Part shown: positions 1 to 21,100 of the stretch, piece after piece
Layout of the letters: each line of letters starts with the position of its first letter
How positions within the stretch are numbered: position 1 is the first letter of the stretch
NCBI GenBank assembly: GCA_024803745.1
Contig: JANJXV010000039.1
Span: 9,702,001-9,766,000 of the forward strand
Origin: Megascapheus bottae
Taxonomy: Eukaryota > Chordata > Mammalia > Rodentia > Geomyidae
DNA length: 64,000 nucleotides
Direction: 5' to 3'
Made by a program: the position numbers and the translations under genes
The notes under the pieces: generated by a model
Database searches by the model: none
Seen by the model: only the letters and a program-made list of their open reading frames with translations
What the model was told of the DNA's origin: nothing

Positions 1-57
1 CCAGCGCCTGGCTAAGCACCGCCATCATTGTAAGGACAGCCACTATATATATATTTT

Positions 58-275
58 TTTGTCAATTGTGGGGCCTGGAGGCTGTCCCTGAGCCTGCTTT
101 GTACTCAAAGCCAGCACACTGCCATTTGAGCCACAGGGCCATTTGTAGTTTTTAAGTAGGTAATTGGAGGTAAGTGTCAGGCAGCTTTTCTGCTCGCTCT
201 GGCTGCCAATCTCGAATCTCAGTCCTCAGATCCTCAGTCCTTAGTCCTGAGTAACTAGGACTACAGTGCCTGGCA
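58..275 (-). mobile_element. composite B1-like/Geo SINE
   Basis: Reverse copy: right-monomer complement (TTTGAGCCACAGGGCC) first, then CTCAGATCCTCAG and a weak AGTAACTAGGACTACAG end. Confidence 0.7.
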
Positions 276-282
276 ACAAGAG

Positions 283-485
283 TTTTTTTTTTTTTTTTCT
301 TGCCAGTCCTGGGGACTAAATTCAGAGCCTGAACACTCTCCTTGGACTTTCCTCAAGGCTAGCACTCTACTACTTGAGCCACAGCACCACTTCCAGCTTT
401 TCTATGTGTGTGGTACTGAGGAATGGAACCAGGTCTTTGTGCATGCTAGGCAAGCACTCTACCATTAGGCCAAACTCCCGGCCAA
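283..485 (-). mobile_element. IDL-Geo SINE
   Basis: Poly(T), then GCCAGTCCTGGGG, ending GGCCAAACTCCCGGCC. Both monomers present. Confidence 0.88.
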
Positions 486-984
486 GAGCTTTTTTGTTGT
501 TGTTAAACCTGTTAGGAGAGTTGTTTTTCTCTGGGCTGGCAGTGTGGCTCAAGGGGTTGAGTGCCAGCTGAGTAGGAATTGTTTTTCTGACAAGTTCCTA
601 TTTTGGCCAGATATCCTGGTTCTGGTTAATTGCTTAGATAAACTTTTAACCCATCTCAAATCAGCCATTCGCACAAGATTGACCAATCAGAATGAAGGGC
701 AGTAAGTACTGTCTTAGGGTTAAGATTGCTGGCACATCGTACATGCTTGTTTTCTTGTTAGTAGCACACTCTTCTGCAGAAGTAAGTTTGGCTTTTTGAG
801 TTTAGGGCCCTTATTCTTGTAGGACATCCCAAAATCCTGAGAGCTTTCCATCCAGAGCCAGCCCAGGCAGACCAATCCAAGAGAGTCTTACCTCCAGTTA
901 ACCAGCAAAAAGCCAGAAGTGGAGTTCTGGACACTTGAGCCCTCCTGCCCACAGCCCTTTTTGACTATTATTTTCTGGATAGAG

Positions 985-1160
985 TGTCACTGTGGCCCCT
1001 TCAGCCCCGCCCCTCCCACCTGTGCTCCCCAGCAGCTGGGACGACAGGTACACAGTGCCCTGCAGGTCGAGATGGGGTTCTCACACCTCGGTTCTCCCCG
1101 TCTCCACCTTCTGGGGTTGCTAGCTACGGGTGTGAGCCACCACACCCCATCCATATTTCT
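985..1160 (-). mobile_element. B1/Alu-like fragment
   Basis: CAGCAGCTGGGACGACAGGTA and GGTGTGAGCCACCACACCCC resemble the reverse complement of a 7SL-derived SINE. Diverged; boundaries vague. Confidence 0.4.
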
Positions 1161-1214
1161 CATAAATGGTACTATTTTTAACTTGCCCTTGATGTTGTGT
1201 TTATCTTATTAAAG

Positions 1215-1437
1215 AGACGTGGAAGGTGAACTTGAAATTGTGTGGCAATCCACGTCCAAAGAAAACCGCAGGATGCGTGAACTCCTCCAGGAGAGGGCAG
1301 GCCTGAGGGGCGCCCCCAGCACGGGCCAGGACCCCTGCCTGGACGGAGGCCTGCTGGATCGTGCCAGTTTCAACTACTGTGATGTGCAGCCTCCATTTCC
1401 CCCCACCCGCCCCGGCGTGTGGGAGCCTGTGGGTTAG
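1215..1437 (+). CDS. CEP89: CEP89 last coding exon (probable)
   Basis: This is an open frame of about 73 codons ending in TAG at 1435-1437, preceded by a plausible acceptor (pyrimidine-rich stretch, then AAAG at 1211-1214). The N-terminal part reads ELEIVWQSTSKENRRMRELL, a charged coiled-coil-like segment. The rest is Gly/Pro-rich and ends GVWEPVG. An AATAAA lies 53 bases after the stop. CEP89 is a coiled-coil protein of centriolar distal appendages needed for ciliogenesis. In other mammals its 3' end lies just upstream of SLC7A9 on the same strand, which fits this position and orientation. Identification rests on synteny plus remembered resemblance of the C-terminus. Earlier exons lie outside the window. 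If the second AG is used, the exon starts at 1217. Confidence 0.62.
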
Positions 1438-1489
1438 GCCAGGACGGGAGGACAATCGGAAGCCACAGAGAGCTGCAGGCCAGTGAAGA

Positions 1490-1495
1490 AATAAA
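1490..1495 (+). terminator. CEP89: poly(A) signal after CEP89 exon
   Basis: AATAAA lies 53 bases downstream of the TAG at 1435-1437, so the 3' UTR would be under 100 bases. A SINE begins about 15 bases later. Confidence 0.55.
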
Positions 1496-1509
1496 CCATC
1501 TCAGATGTA

Positions 1510-1763
1510 CAGTTGTTCTTTTTTGTGTGCTTGTGTGTGTGCCTGTCCTGGGGCTTGAACCAAGGCCCTGCATGCTGTCCCTTAGCTTTTTCCTTCAGGG
1601 CTGGTTCCTCTACCACTAGAGCCACAGCTCCAGTTTTTGGGTGGTTTATTGGAGTTAAAGCGGATGACAGACTTTGCTGCCCCAGCTGGTTCTGATCTGA
1701 AGTTGTCAGATCTCAGCCCCCTAAGTAGCAAGGATTATAGACATGAGCCCTCAATGTCCAGCC
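1510..1763 (-). mobile_element. composite B1-like/Geo SINE
   Basis: Starts GTCCTGGGGCTTGAAC and ends GATTATAGACATGAGCC. Follows directly on the CEP89 poly(A) signal. Confidence 0.7.
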
Positions 1764-1796
1764 ATCCTTGAGTCTTTGAAATAGGGTCTGCCTGTT

Positions 1797-1990
1797 GGGG
1801 CTAAGAACATGGCTTAGTGGTAGAGTGCTTGCTCAGCATGCATGAAGCCCTGGGCTCCTTTCCTCAGTACCACATACACAGAAAAAGCTGGAGGGAAGTT
1901 GTGGTTCAAGTGGTAGCAAAAGAAGCTCAAAGACAGTGCCCAGGCCCTGAGTAAAAGCCCTAGGACTGGCAAAAAAAAAAAAAAAAAAGA
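1797..1990 (+). mobile_element. IDL-Geo SINE
   Basis: GGGGCTAAGAACATGGCTTAGTGG start; A18 tail at its end. Confidence 0.85.
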
Positions 1991-2323
1991 ACTGCCTGCC
2001 CCTCAGTGCCATTTCCCTTTCTGTTTGCCCCACTCTGGGGATTCACTCACTATGGAGGTGCCTTGCTGGCCCCTGCCTGCCCTCAATCTCCTTTCCACAT
2101 GCAGTCATCTGTGAGCTGACCCATCTGGTAGGGAGGGCACACCTGCTTCCGAGCCGGCACAGAGAGTGCAGGTATGGGGCCAGGGCTCTGGGCCGTCATG
2201 ATTCTGGCTCCCTTTGGGCCTCAGTTTCCCCATGGGACAAGTGAGCATGGAGCTGACAACTGTGATGTCCCTGTCCATCCTGTAATCCCGTGCACTAGGA
2301 TATCCTGGAGTTCAATCGTTTTG

Positions 2324-2941
2324 TTTTTGCTGGTTTTGGGGTTTTGAGGCTGGTCCTTGTACTTGAGTTTTATTTTGTTTTGTGGTGGTTTTGTTTTGTT
2401 GTTTTGTCTGCTCAAGGCTAGCACTCTACCACTTGAGCCACAGCTCCACTTCATACATTTTGGATAATACTTGGAACCAGAATCTTGGGAACTATCCTGC
2501 CTGGGCTGGCTTCAAACTGCAATCCTCAGATCTCAGTCTCCTGAGTAGCGAGGATGGCAGCTGTGAGCCTCCTCCCTGGGCTGGGTCCTTCATCTTTACA
2601 CAGCTCCATGAGTGAAAAGACCAGTTTGGCCAGGGCTGCAGGCAGTATGCATGGGGTGTGCTCGGGCCTCAGAGCTCCTTATCCATCGCAACCACCAGAA
2701 TTTGTGTATTTTTGTGTGTGTGTGATGGGGTTTGAACTCTGGGCCTGGGTGCGGTTCCTGAGCTCTTCAGCTCAAGGCTAGCATTCTATTACTTTGAGTC
2801 ACAGCATCATTTCCGGTTTCCTACTGGTTACTTGGAGATAAGTATCTCATGGACTTTTGTGCAGGCTAGCTTTGAACCTTGATCCTCAGATCTCATCCTC
2901 CCAAGTAGCCAGGATTATAGGTGAGAGTCATCGGCACGTGA
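2324..2941 (-). mobile_element. two reverse composite SINEs
   Basis: One copy spans about 2324-2584, a second about 2702-2941. The second ends GATTATAGGTGAGAGTCATCGGCACGTG-like. The short gap between them is unique. Confidence 0.7.
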
Positions 2942-2951
2942 CCCACCGGAA

Positions 2952-3160
2952 TTTTTTTGTGTGTATGTAGGACTTGAACTCAGGACCTGAGCACTCTTAC
3001 TGAGTTTTTTTGTTTTTTTTCACTTAAGGCTAGCACTCTAGCACACTAGCACATGAGCCACACCTCCACTTCCAGCTTTTTGGTGGCTCACTGGAGGTGA
3101 GTATCATGGCTTATCCTTGCCTGGGCTGGCTTTGAACCACAGTTCTCAGCTCTCAGTTTC
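2952..3160 (-). mobile_element. composite B1-like/Geo SINE, truncated
   Basis: GGACTTGAACTCAGGACC through TTTGAACCACAGTTCTCAG. The B1-like end is missing. Confidence 0.65.
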
Positions 3161-3960
3161 CTTTCTTCCCCAGCACTGGATACCACAAGAATTTTGGAAA
3201 GAACTTACGTAGGGAAGAAAAGTAAGTGACATAAACACATTTCCTTTGGAGCTGGCTTAATATAGTTTATTAAGGTAATAAAATTCCTGGTTCCAAAGTT
3301 TATCTCTTTCTAATCCCCCAAGAGAAAAACAAATAGGATTTTTTTCATTGCTAAGATGAGTCTTACCTCTTGGAAGATTTCTCACCACACAAGATGTATC
3401 TTTTATTGGTATTGGGGTTTTTTTTTTTAGATTCAAATTAAAAAAAAAAAAAACCTGGCAAGAATCCTATTTGCCTGGCTTCTTTGGGGATATGGAGAAT
3501 GTAAGTTTCACTTGTTTAAAACAAGACAGGTGTTTAATAATTACCTTTGGCGAACTCTGTACCTGCTGGCTTCCTTCACTCCTGGGCACAAGGCACTGCC
3601 CTCTCCTGGGGGTGCAGACAGCAGTAGTCAGCTCTTCAGCTTTGGCAGGTCAAGGGAGAACGGTAAGGCTGGGGGGGAGGGGGAGGGGGGCTGAAAGGGA
3701 CAGATGATACTCACTGCACTCTTGGCCTGAGAGGTTTTTTAGAGATGGGATTCTGCCTTAAATCGCTTTCCGTAGGAATTTTTTTTTTTAATTATTCCTT
3801 GACCCACTTAAAAAAAAAGTCTCACACTGTAGATGTATGAGAGGTGCCTTAAACTTTGGGAGGAATGAAAGACAACAAAATACCTCCATCCTGTCTTTGG
3901 ATTTGATATTCTAGGATGCTTTTAAATAGTTTTGGTTGGGTTATTGCCTTGGAATTTTGG
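3161..3960. other. SLC7A9: unique sequence upstream of SLC7A9
   Basis: No gene, repeat family or long frame is recognised apart from short A and T runs. The non-coding first exon and promoter of SLC7A9 could lie here or around 4300-4600, but I see no decisive signal. Confidence 0.3.
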
Positions 3961-3964
3961 TTTT

Positions 3965-4270
3965 GGTTTTTGGTGACAATATTGGGTATTGAACTCAAGG
4001 GCCTGGGTTCTGTCCATTTCACTCAGGGCTGGTGCTCTACCATTTGAACCACATCTCTCCTTCTGGCATTTTTCTGGTTAATTTGAGATCAAAATCTCAC
4101 AGACTTTCCTGCCTGCTCTGGCTTTGAACCCAGATAATCAGATCTGATCCTTCTGCATAGCTCAGATTATAGGAGTGAACCATCAGCTTCTGGTTTAGAC
4201 TTGACCTCTGAATCCTCCTGCCTCCTCTCCCAAATGCTAGGATTACAGGTGTGTACCACCTTACTCAGCT
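3965..4270 (-). mobile_element. composite SINE followed by B1-like end
   Basis: Reverse right monomer and body to about 4195, then CAAATGCTAGGATTACAGGTGTG, a separate B1-like terminus. Confidence 0.6.
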
Positions 4271-4628
4271 AAAATACTTTAAAAAAAAATAACAAAAACC
4301 TTTTCAAAACAAGCTGGGCCATGGAGATAGGATGAGTCACAGGTGAAGACTGCAAGCCCCTGACTCCAGGAGGGAAGGGCTCACCTGAACTTTGCTAACA
4401 CCTGAAAGGCTTTTTCCCATGGCAGGAAACAATATTGCTGACCGGATTTTATCCTGTAGCTGAGCAAAGTACATCTGTGAGTCTGACCACCGTTGCTCTC
4501 AAAAAGCTTTTGTTGGCAGCCTGCCACCCCAGTGCCCATGCCCCAGGCATCCTGTCTGTCTGCTTTCACTGAATTCACATTTGGCCCATGTCCTTCCTGC
4601 AGCCTCCTGGAAGTGGAGGGAGGACACC

Positions 4629-13637
<9,009 letters not shown>

Positions 13638-13895
13638 CGCCTCCCAGCTGCCGCCCTGCCAGCGCTCTGAGTGGGTTTCTCCTGTTCGTATCAGGTGTGC
13701 CCAACGCCCCACGTGCTTCGTATTAGACACCCCTGGCACTCTCCAGGGGACAGGCACTTGCCAGCTGGCAGAGATGCCATCATCAAAGACTTAGCAAGGG
13801 CACATTCCTAAGAAAAGGGCAAAGAATTTCCCTTGCATATTCAGTGTCCTGTCCAGTGCTGGAAAACTGTAATAAAGAGTGTTGATTAGTCTAAT
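13638..13895 (+). terminator. SLC7A9: SLC7A9 3' UTR and poly(A) signal
   Basis: The stretch after the TAG is repeat-free and carries AATAAA at 13871-13876, followed by a T/G-rich stretch. The implied 3' UTR is about 255 bases. Confidence 0.8.
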
Positions 13896-14046
13896 CTTTA
13901 TAGTCGTTTTTTGCTTTTAAATCCCAAATCATGGCATGGCCGCATGGCACAGCCAACCACGAAACCCACGCAAGCCCACGTCACAGTGCGGAGAATACAA
14001 TTTTACTTTGTCATACTCGAGGAAAATATTGCTTAACTCTTATACT

Positions 14047-14052
14047 TTTATT
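14047..14052 (-). terminator. TDRD12: candidate TDRD12 poly(A) signal
   Basis: TTTATT on the + strand reads AATAAA on the TDRD12 strand, 1.1 kb past the TDRD12 stop. I saw no better hexamer between it and the stop. If used, TDRD12 ends about 170 bases from the SLC7A9 poly(A) signal. Confidence 0.4.
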
Positions 14053-14523
14053 TTAAACAATACTCAGACTGCAAAAGGCAGTCACATCACAACTGAGTGT
14101 GGTAGCAGCTTTTGAGATGAAGACTCAGCAGTACAGGTAACAGAAAAGTTACTTGTTTATATAGTTGACACCTCGGCCATACAAAATATTCACCCTGTTC
14201 TCTGCAAATTTTCTTCTGTTTGGACCCAGAAAAGGTGAGGTTTGGAAAAGTTAAACCAGAAACTGCATGGAGCAGTGGCATCCCCGTTGTTTGACGTGGG
14301 CAGGCGGTATGGAGAAGTGCACGAGTGCTCACCTTTCTCAGTGAGTCACGACTCACCTCTCCCAAGGAGGATTCACATAAGGCTCCCAGGTCCTCTGGCC
14401 CTGCTGTGTGGGGGTGACCTCCAGATCCACAGATCCTTCTGCTTGTGTTTCCACTCAGAATGGGTGCTCTACACTTTTCTAGCCCTTGGCTGGTTAGTTG
14501 GAGATAAGAGTATCACAGATTTG

Positions 14524-14709
14524 GGCCAGGAGTACAGCCTACTCTTAGTGCTTGCCTAGCATGCATGAAGCCCTGGGTTCAATGCCTCGGTACCATACAC
14601 AGAAAAAGCCGGAAGTGGCTCAAGTAGTAGGAGTGCTAGCCCCGAGAAAGCTCAAGGACAGTGCCCAGGCCCTGAGTTCAAGCCCAAGGACAAAAAAAAA
14701 AAAAAAAAA
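14524..14709 (+). mobile_element. IDL-Geo SINE
   Basis: GGGCCAGGAGTACAGCCTAC start, A18 tail; would lie antisense within the TDRD12 3' UTR. Confidence 0.82.
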
Positions 14710-15175
14710 GGATCGAAGATTCGTCTGCCCGTGCTGGCTTTGAACCTCACATAGGAGCCACTCGTGCCTGGCCACAAATCTCTTAAGCTTCCAAAACTTC
14801 TAGAAGTCTTTGTCCCCACTGCCTAGTATTCTAGGAGCAGCAAGTTACCAGAACTAGCAGCTGTCTTTAAAAAGCCCTGGGCGTGCTGAGGCCCCTGAAA
14901 AAGGCCTCTTCGTGGAAGCAGCTAGCAGCACTGGTGTGAGAACAGTCACAGCAAGAGGACTGAAGCAGGGCTTCACCGGAGCCGGGCTGGCCTCGGCCCT
15001 TTGAGCTCCAGGACTACCGGGCCTCCCACACCCTTTCTTTGGCCATCTTTGTTAACGTTTACCTATTTTTAAGGCGGTTCAATTGAGCTTGCACATTCCC
15101 CATCCCAGGGCCCCAAGATGCTTTAGTAATGGGGTCAGACAGGGCGAGCTGCCGTCTCCGTCTCCCAGCTGCAGC

Positions 15176-18100
15176 TCATTCGCTCTCGCTTCTGGCATCG
15201 TCTGAAGAGGCGCTGCTGCTCTCTGCCACCTCAACCACTCTGCCCCACGGACTTCTAGAATGTGCAACTGGAAGAGCCACACGTGGTTAATAACGGAAGT
15301 GTTCCCCAACCATCACGCGTGTCCCTTCCCTGGGGTCTCCCTCAGCCCAGCCTGCAGTGTGTGAGGTCACTGGTTTGCCTGTGGATGCACTGGTGGCCGT
15401 GGTGGAAGACGGGATCCACAGCTGGCCTGCGCGTGGGGCTGGTGCATGTCAGCAAGGTTGGCAGAATACACAGCAGAGCACATTTGTATGGGCCCCTCCT
15501 CAGCATCTCACTGGCACATGCTGCCACCCTCACGTAGGTGGTGTGGCCCGTGAGCTCACCTTTGGCAAAGGGGCTGTCCTCGTCACAGTCCTCCCAGTGA
15601 TCAAAGTCGAAGGCCACGTTGGGGTTCTGCAACACAACAGCTTGGCTAAGTGGGCGGACGTGACCCGGGAGAGGGCTGGCCACACCCACACGGGGGGGGG
15701 TCACCTTGTGTTTGAGGAGGCCACGCCACGGCTCCTTCTTCTCCTTGGTCAGCGTGATGACAGGCTCGTGGTTCTTGATGATGCACTTGCAGTCGTCCTT
15801 TACTATGTTGGCTTGCAGCTCCAGGTCGGCCAGGTACACTTTGTCTCCCACGGAGGCCCTGGGCACAAACGGCCATCAGCCCCGGGCATGGAAGTGTGCC
15901 TGGCCTCGTGCGGTGTGCACACCCACAGAGCCCACCTGAAAATGACGCGGTCTTGGAAGTATTTACATCTGTAATCTCGAACGTCCTGGATTCTTATCTT
16001 TAACACAACCACGTCCTCTTTTTGGAACCACTTTATTTGTGGATGAAAGCTGGAAGAAAAGGCAGTCCTGACATACCAGCCTGTCAGGAGGCAGCCAAGG
16101 CAGGGCAGGCCTCCCGTGTGGGCCATGTACCTTTTCTGACGTGGAGGCTCAGCTGGGCCAGCAGAAGCATCTCTGGTGTCTGCACATTCGGATTCTGCAC
16201 AAAAAGTCAGATTTTCCCCACAAGTTATGTACCCATGAAATGCTTTCCCCCCAATACTGGGGACTGAACCCAGGGCCTTACACACCCTGGGCAAGCACTG
16301 TGCCACTTAAGCTATACCCCCTAGCCACTTTTTTGTTCATTTGGTTGTGGGAGTTAAACTCAGCGGCCTGGGTGTTGGCCCTGAGCTCTTTTACTCGAGG
16401 CTAGCGCTCCACCCATAGCTTTACTTCCAGTTTTCTGATGAGTCTCACAGACCTTCCTGCCCAGGCTGCCTTCAGACCTCAGATCTCAACCTCCTCAGTA
16501 GCTAGGATTGTAAGTGAGACCCACCACAGCCTGGGTCTCATTAACATTCCTGCAACTGGACTCAGATTCCTATTCCTCCTGCTTCCACCTGCCACACAGC
16601 AAGGATTACAAGCGTACAACCTCCTGCCTGGCTTGCACACACTTTCTGCACTGCAGGCAACTTTTAGAAAAGGAATCATTAACATGGATAAAAATGTCAT
16701 AAGTAGTTCCAATTGACAAGAATTTTTAAAGAAATGATGAGTATCACTTAGTAAAACATTTTAACAACAACAAAAAAGAAAGCAATGGGTTGGGAGTTTA
16801 GCCTAGTGGTAGATGGCTTGCCTAGCATGCACAAAGACCTGGGTTCAAGTCCTCAGTATCACATACACAGAAAAAGCTGGAAGTGGTGCTGTAGCTCTAA
16901 TGGTAGAGCTCTATACTTGACAAAGTCCAAGGACAGTGCTCAGACCCTGAGTTCAAGCCCTAGGACTAGCAGAAAAAAAAAAAAGCATTAATCATTAAAA
17001 TGAATCAAAAAAAATCACACATGCTGTCCCCACTCCGTGGATCTCCCCATGAGGGGGGCTTGCTAAATGTAGTTCCCCAGCACAGCCACAGCACGGGGGA
17101 TGAGCTGACAACTTCCCAACCCCCATTTACAGCATCCAGCTGTACAGCTTAAAGACATGCGTGCTTCAGTCACAATAGCCAAATGCTCCTGTCACAGAAA
17201 GTGACTTAGCAGTGTTTACAAGTATGGCTTCACAGACGCATGGATGGGCAGAAGCCACAGAAGTGCTAGGACATGCTTCCACTTGACAGGAGTGGTGGCG
17301 GCGGTCCAGCAGTCATTGGGTGATGTGTTTGTGTCATCAGTTTATTTTCTGCTTAATGATTTTGAGTCAGCCACCCTGTAGGTAACAAGTACGAACCTGG
17401 GCTGTGGTGAGTGGAGTCGGTCCTGGAGCTGGCGCTGGTCTCCCCTGGCTCATGCGCGTCGTCCTTCTGGACCCCAGGTGCAGCAGCCTCTTCCTCGGGG
17501 GAAGTCACCCTAGACCAGGACGGCCAGGTTAGCCTTAACCTCAGGAGGACCGGGCGGGCATGAATGGCTGGGCTCTGCCACTGCCTTGGCAGGGAGCCCG
17601 CTGCCACTGGTGACTTCAGGACACATGGCGGGTGGACAGCCAGCCCAGCTCTGCCGGGATTTCAGGGTCCCGCCCCGCCACAGCCAGGCTGGCTGGGGCT
17701 CCACACAGGAGTCTGCTGTGTGTCCCCAGAGACGGGAAGCACGGGGCTCCCCCGGCCCGGCCTGCCTTACCGTCTGGATTCCAGATGCCCCGCACTTCAA
17801 AACGGTCCTGTGTCCTCCACCCCTGCGTGCCACGTGCTCCGGACCCGGGGCCTCGCCAAACCTCTTCTCCACTCACCCTCCCCGAGAGACAGCAAGCTCC
17901 CCATCTTGCTAATCATTCAAGCCAAGAGATGGCAACACCAGCCCAACGGTGGCGGCTCACACCTGTCAACCTACTCAGAAGCTGAGATCACAGTTCGACG
18001 GCAGTCCAGACAGGAAAGTCTGTGGGACTCAGCTCCAGTGAACTACCAAAAGCCAGAAGTGGAGCTGTGGCTCAAGGAGAGTGCTAGCCTGGAGCACAAA

Positions 18101-21100
18101 AGGCTCAGGGACAGGACCCAGGTTGAGTTCAAACCCAGGGAGAGGCATCACAGAGCTGTGTGCGACTTCACACACACAGGACTCAAGCTTCCGTGACCCC
18201 AAACACTTGACAAAGGAGGTGAAGAAAGGCACTTCGCACTTCCTTACGTGGTTTGACCGAGGCCGACGTCCAGAGCCGGCATGTCCGTTCCCTTGTAGAG
18301 TGTCGTCAGCTGCTGTACATGTTCTGGGTTATCAACGCCCATCCCCGTGGAGAGAATCTCAGCGCGAACATTATAATCGATGATGGAGGTTTTCAGGTTT
18401 GGAAGTTTTGTAACATGCACCTTGAAGCACAGCGGGGAAAGGACATGTTTAGGGGTTCCGCTGAGCAGGCCAAGGCCTGATATACCTCACAGCATGCAGC
18501 AGCCATTGCAGCGAAGGCTCATTTCACAGCGGAGGGGACACAGCACAGGCACGTGGGGCGTGGGGTCAACTCCTGGGATAAAGTCCATATCTGCACCAAT
18601 CTGGACCGGTAGAAGCACATTCAAATTTCTGTGTTCAAAAAGCTGGGTGTAGTGGCTCACGCCTATAATCCTAGCTACTGAGGAGGCTGAGATCTGAGGA
18701 TTGAGGTTCAAAGCCATCCTGGCACTAGAGTCTGTGAGACTCATTTCCAGTTAACCACTAGAAAAGCTGGAGGGGTGCTGAGGCTCAAGATTGTCAGTTC
18801 TTTCACCTCTTGCCTGCCTGCGATTCTGTCTAGACCTTTTACTCCACTTTCCTTTTCTGTGACCACAACCTTCTCCTGCATTTCAGTTTGTACGCAGTTT
18901 AGTCAACCAAGAATCCGCAGCAGCGCAGTCCCTGTGTAAGCCGTGTGGACGGAGCTGCACACCCCTGCGGAATGCTGGGGCCTCATCTGCTTTGCTCACA
19001 GAGGCAGCTGATGCTTGGACTGGTCCTAGCTCGGAGCAGGCAGTGAGCAGGTGAGAAAGTGAGAAGGCTATCTTTGCTGGTGGCTCACACCCCTTCCTCA
19101 CTACTCAGGAGGCTGAGATCTGAAGATCACGAGCCAGACTGGACAGGAAGTCCAGGAGATTCTTATTTGCAGTTAACAAGCAAAGAGCTGCAAGTGAGCT
19201 ATAGCTTCACTGGTAGACAGCCAGCCTTGAGGGAAAGAGCTAAAGAGACAACACCAGGCCCTGAGTTCAAGCCCCAGTAACCAGCATAAAAACAGCAAAA
19301 GAAATATTTTATCCTTGGGCCTGAGACTAGAAGCTCTGGCATCAGTGAGCAGGTCACACGTCTTTAGGCTCGTTTACAAACTAGACCAGAGCGAGATGAA
19401 GAGGGCACTGACAGGGCCTGCGAGCACTGAATCAACATTTACAAAGGTGAAGTTGCCATGTCTAAAGGACAGCTCCTGACAGTTGTGTGAGAGAGCGTGT
19501 ATCGCACACAGTGTTGAGACAGCCCATCAAACAAAATCCTACAAGCAAACTCAAGAGCAATACCTGTGTATAAACAACACACACCTACTCCAACACAACC
19601 CCAACCTGCCTCCAGCTCTGGGAAGACAACATTAGAAGAACATGCACCATTTTAGGAGTTTTGAAGGAAACAGCACACTTACCATCGGGTCAATCCAAAC
19701 CGTATTCCCCAGGGCCAATACTACTTTGGCATCATGCAACTTTCCAACAATTTTATGATGAATGTACCTAGTAACCTGAAACAAAGCACTGAATGTTATC
19801 TGCAGCTTTAGCAAAATACCTCTTTCTAGGCAGGGCACCGGAGGCTCACGCCTGCAGTCCTCGCTAGTCAAGCAGCGAGGAGATGAAGATCACAGGGGAA
19901 GGCCAACCTGGCCTTCCAATCAACCAAGAGCTGGGCACAGCGACATGTTTCTGTCACCAGGCTGTGCAGGAGGTGAAGATCGGAGGATCATAGTTTCAGG
20001 TCAGATCGGGGGAAAATAAAGTTTCTAGAACTACTCATCAGCAGAGAAGGCCGGGGCATGAGGCTCAATGCCCGAATCCCAGCAATGGTACCAGCTGCTG
20101 CTGTAGTCTAGGTGGCCAGGAGAAAAAAATGATACCCCACCTACAATAAGCACCAGAGGCCTGCAGGAGTAGCTCAAGTAGCACAGTGCCTGCCATAGCA
20201 AGCAGGAAGCCCTGCGTTCAAATCCCAGCATGACCAAGTCCTCACACCCCTAAACCCGCCTGTGTTCTGCCTCTGCTGCCCGCTCTGTGCGCAGGCCGCT
20301 CCACCAGGAGGGCGGCAGGCGTCCTGGGCCCATCCCTCAGAAGGGTGGCACTGGGCTTGAGTCACAGCTCCACTTCTGTTTTTTTTTCCTTTTTTTTTTT
20401 TGCCATTCCTATGGCTTGAACTCAGGATCTAGGCACTGTCTCTGAGCTTTTGTTCTCAAGTCCTAGTGCTCTACCATCTTTTAGCCACTGTTCCATTTCA
20501 GCTTGTTGTGGTTAACTGGAGTTCGTCTCAGAAGAGGAATTTCCTTTCCTGGGTTGATCCTCAGATCTGGGCCTGGGCGCTGTCCCTGAGCTCTCCAGCT
20601 CAAGGCTAGTGCTCTATCCCTTGAGCCACAGCACCACTTCTAGTTTTCAAGTGGTTAATTGGGAGACATGAGTCGCATGGACTTCCGTGCCCAGGGCTGG
20701 CTTGGAACTGTGATCCTCAGATGTCAGCCTCCTGAGTAGCAAGAAGTACAGGCATGAAGAACAAGCACTGGTTTGGGGGGGGGATTTTGACTGACAGCCC
20801 AAGGTAAGCCACATAATTCTGGTTTGGAAGCAGTGGGCTTGAATGAGGACAGCTGCAGAAAAGTGCAGGAACCTGCCCTTGGGCTCAGGCGCCTGTGGGG
20901 CTGGAGCCCTTGGCCCCAGAGTCTGAAGGTGTCCCCAGGTGGATGAGGTACCCCATCTCCTCTGTCAACTTTCAACCTGCCTTCAAGGAATGTTTACTCC
21001 CTTGAAAGCCCACTGAATGAGCAAGAGTCCACCTCTACTCCCAAGGACGTGGGGTTGTGGGGTCTGAACCCCCACTTAACTTTCAGGTAGTTCAAGCTAT

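Larger units (their letters stand above)
13900..15175. other. convergent intergenic interval with one SINE
   Basis: Between the SLC7A9 poly(A) signal and the TDRD12 stop, presumably including the TDRD12 3' UTR. It holds an IDL-Geo (+) at 14524-14709; the remainder is unique. Confidence 0.5.

Noticed and set aside
15079..15255. Alternative last exon of TDRD12 from the AG at 15256-15257
   Set aside because: This acceptor gives a longer frame reading [11 protein letters not shown], unlike the family. The acceptor at 15268-15269 gives the expected acidic/Ser-rich tail in frame.
17564..18196. Open frame of 210 codons on the + strand
   Set aside because: It lies in TDRD12 introns 26-27 antisense to the gene, runs into a SINE and has no recognisable domain or splice context.
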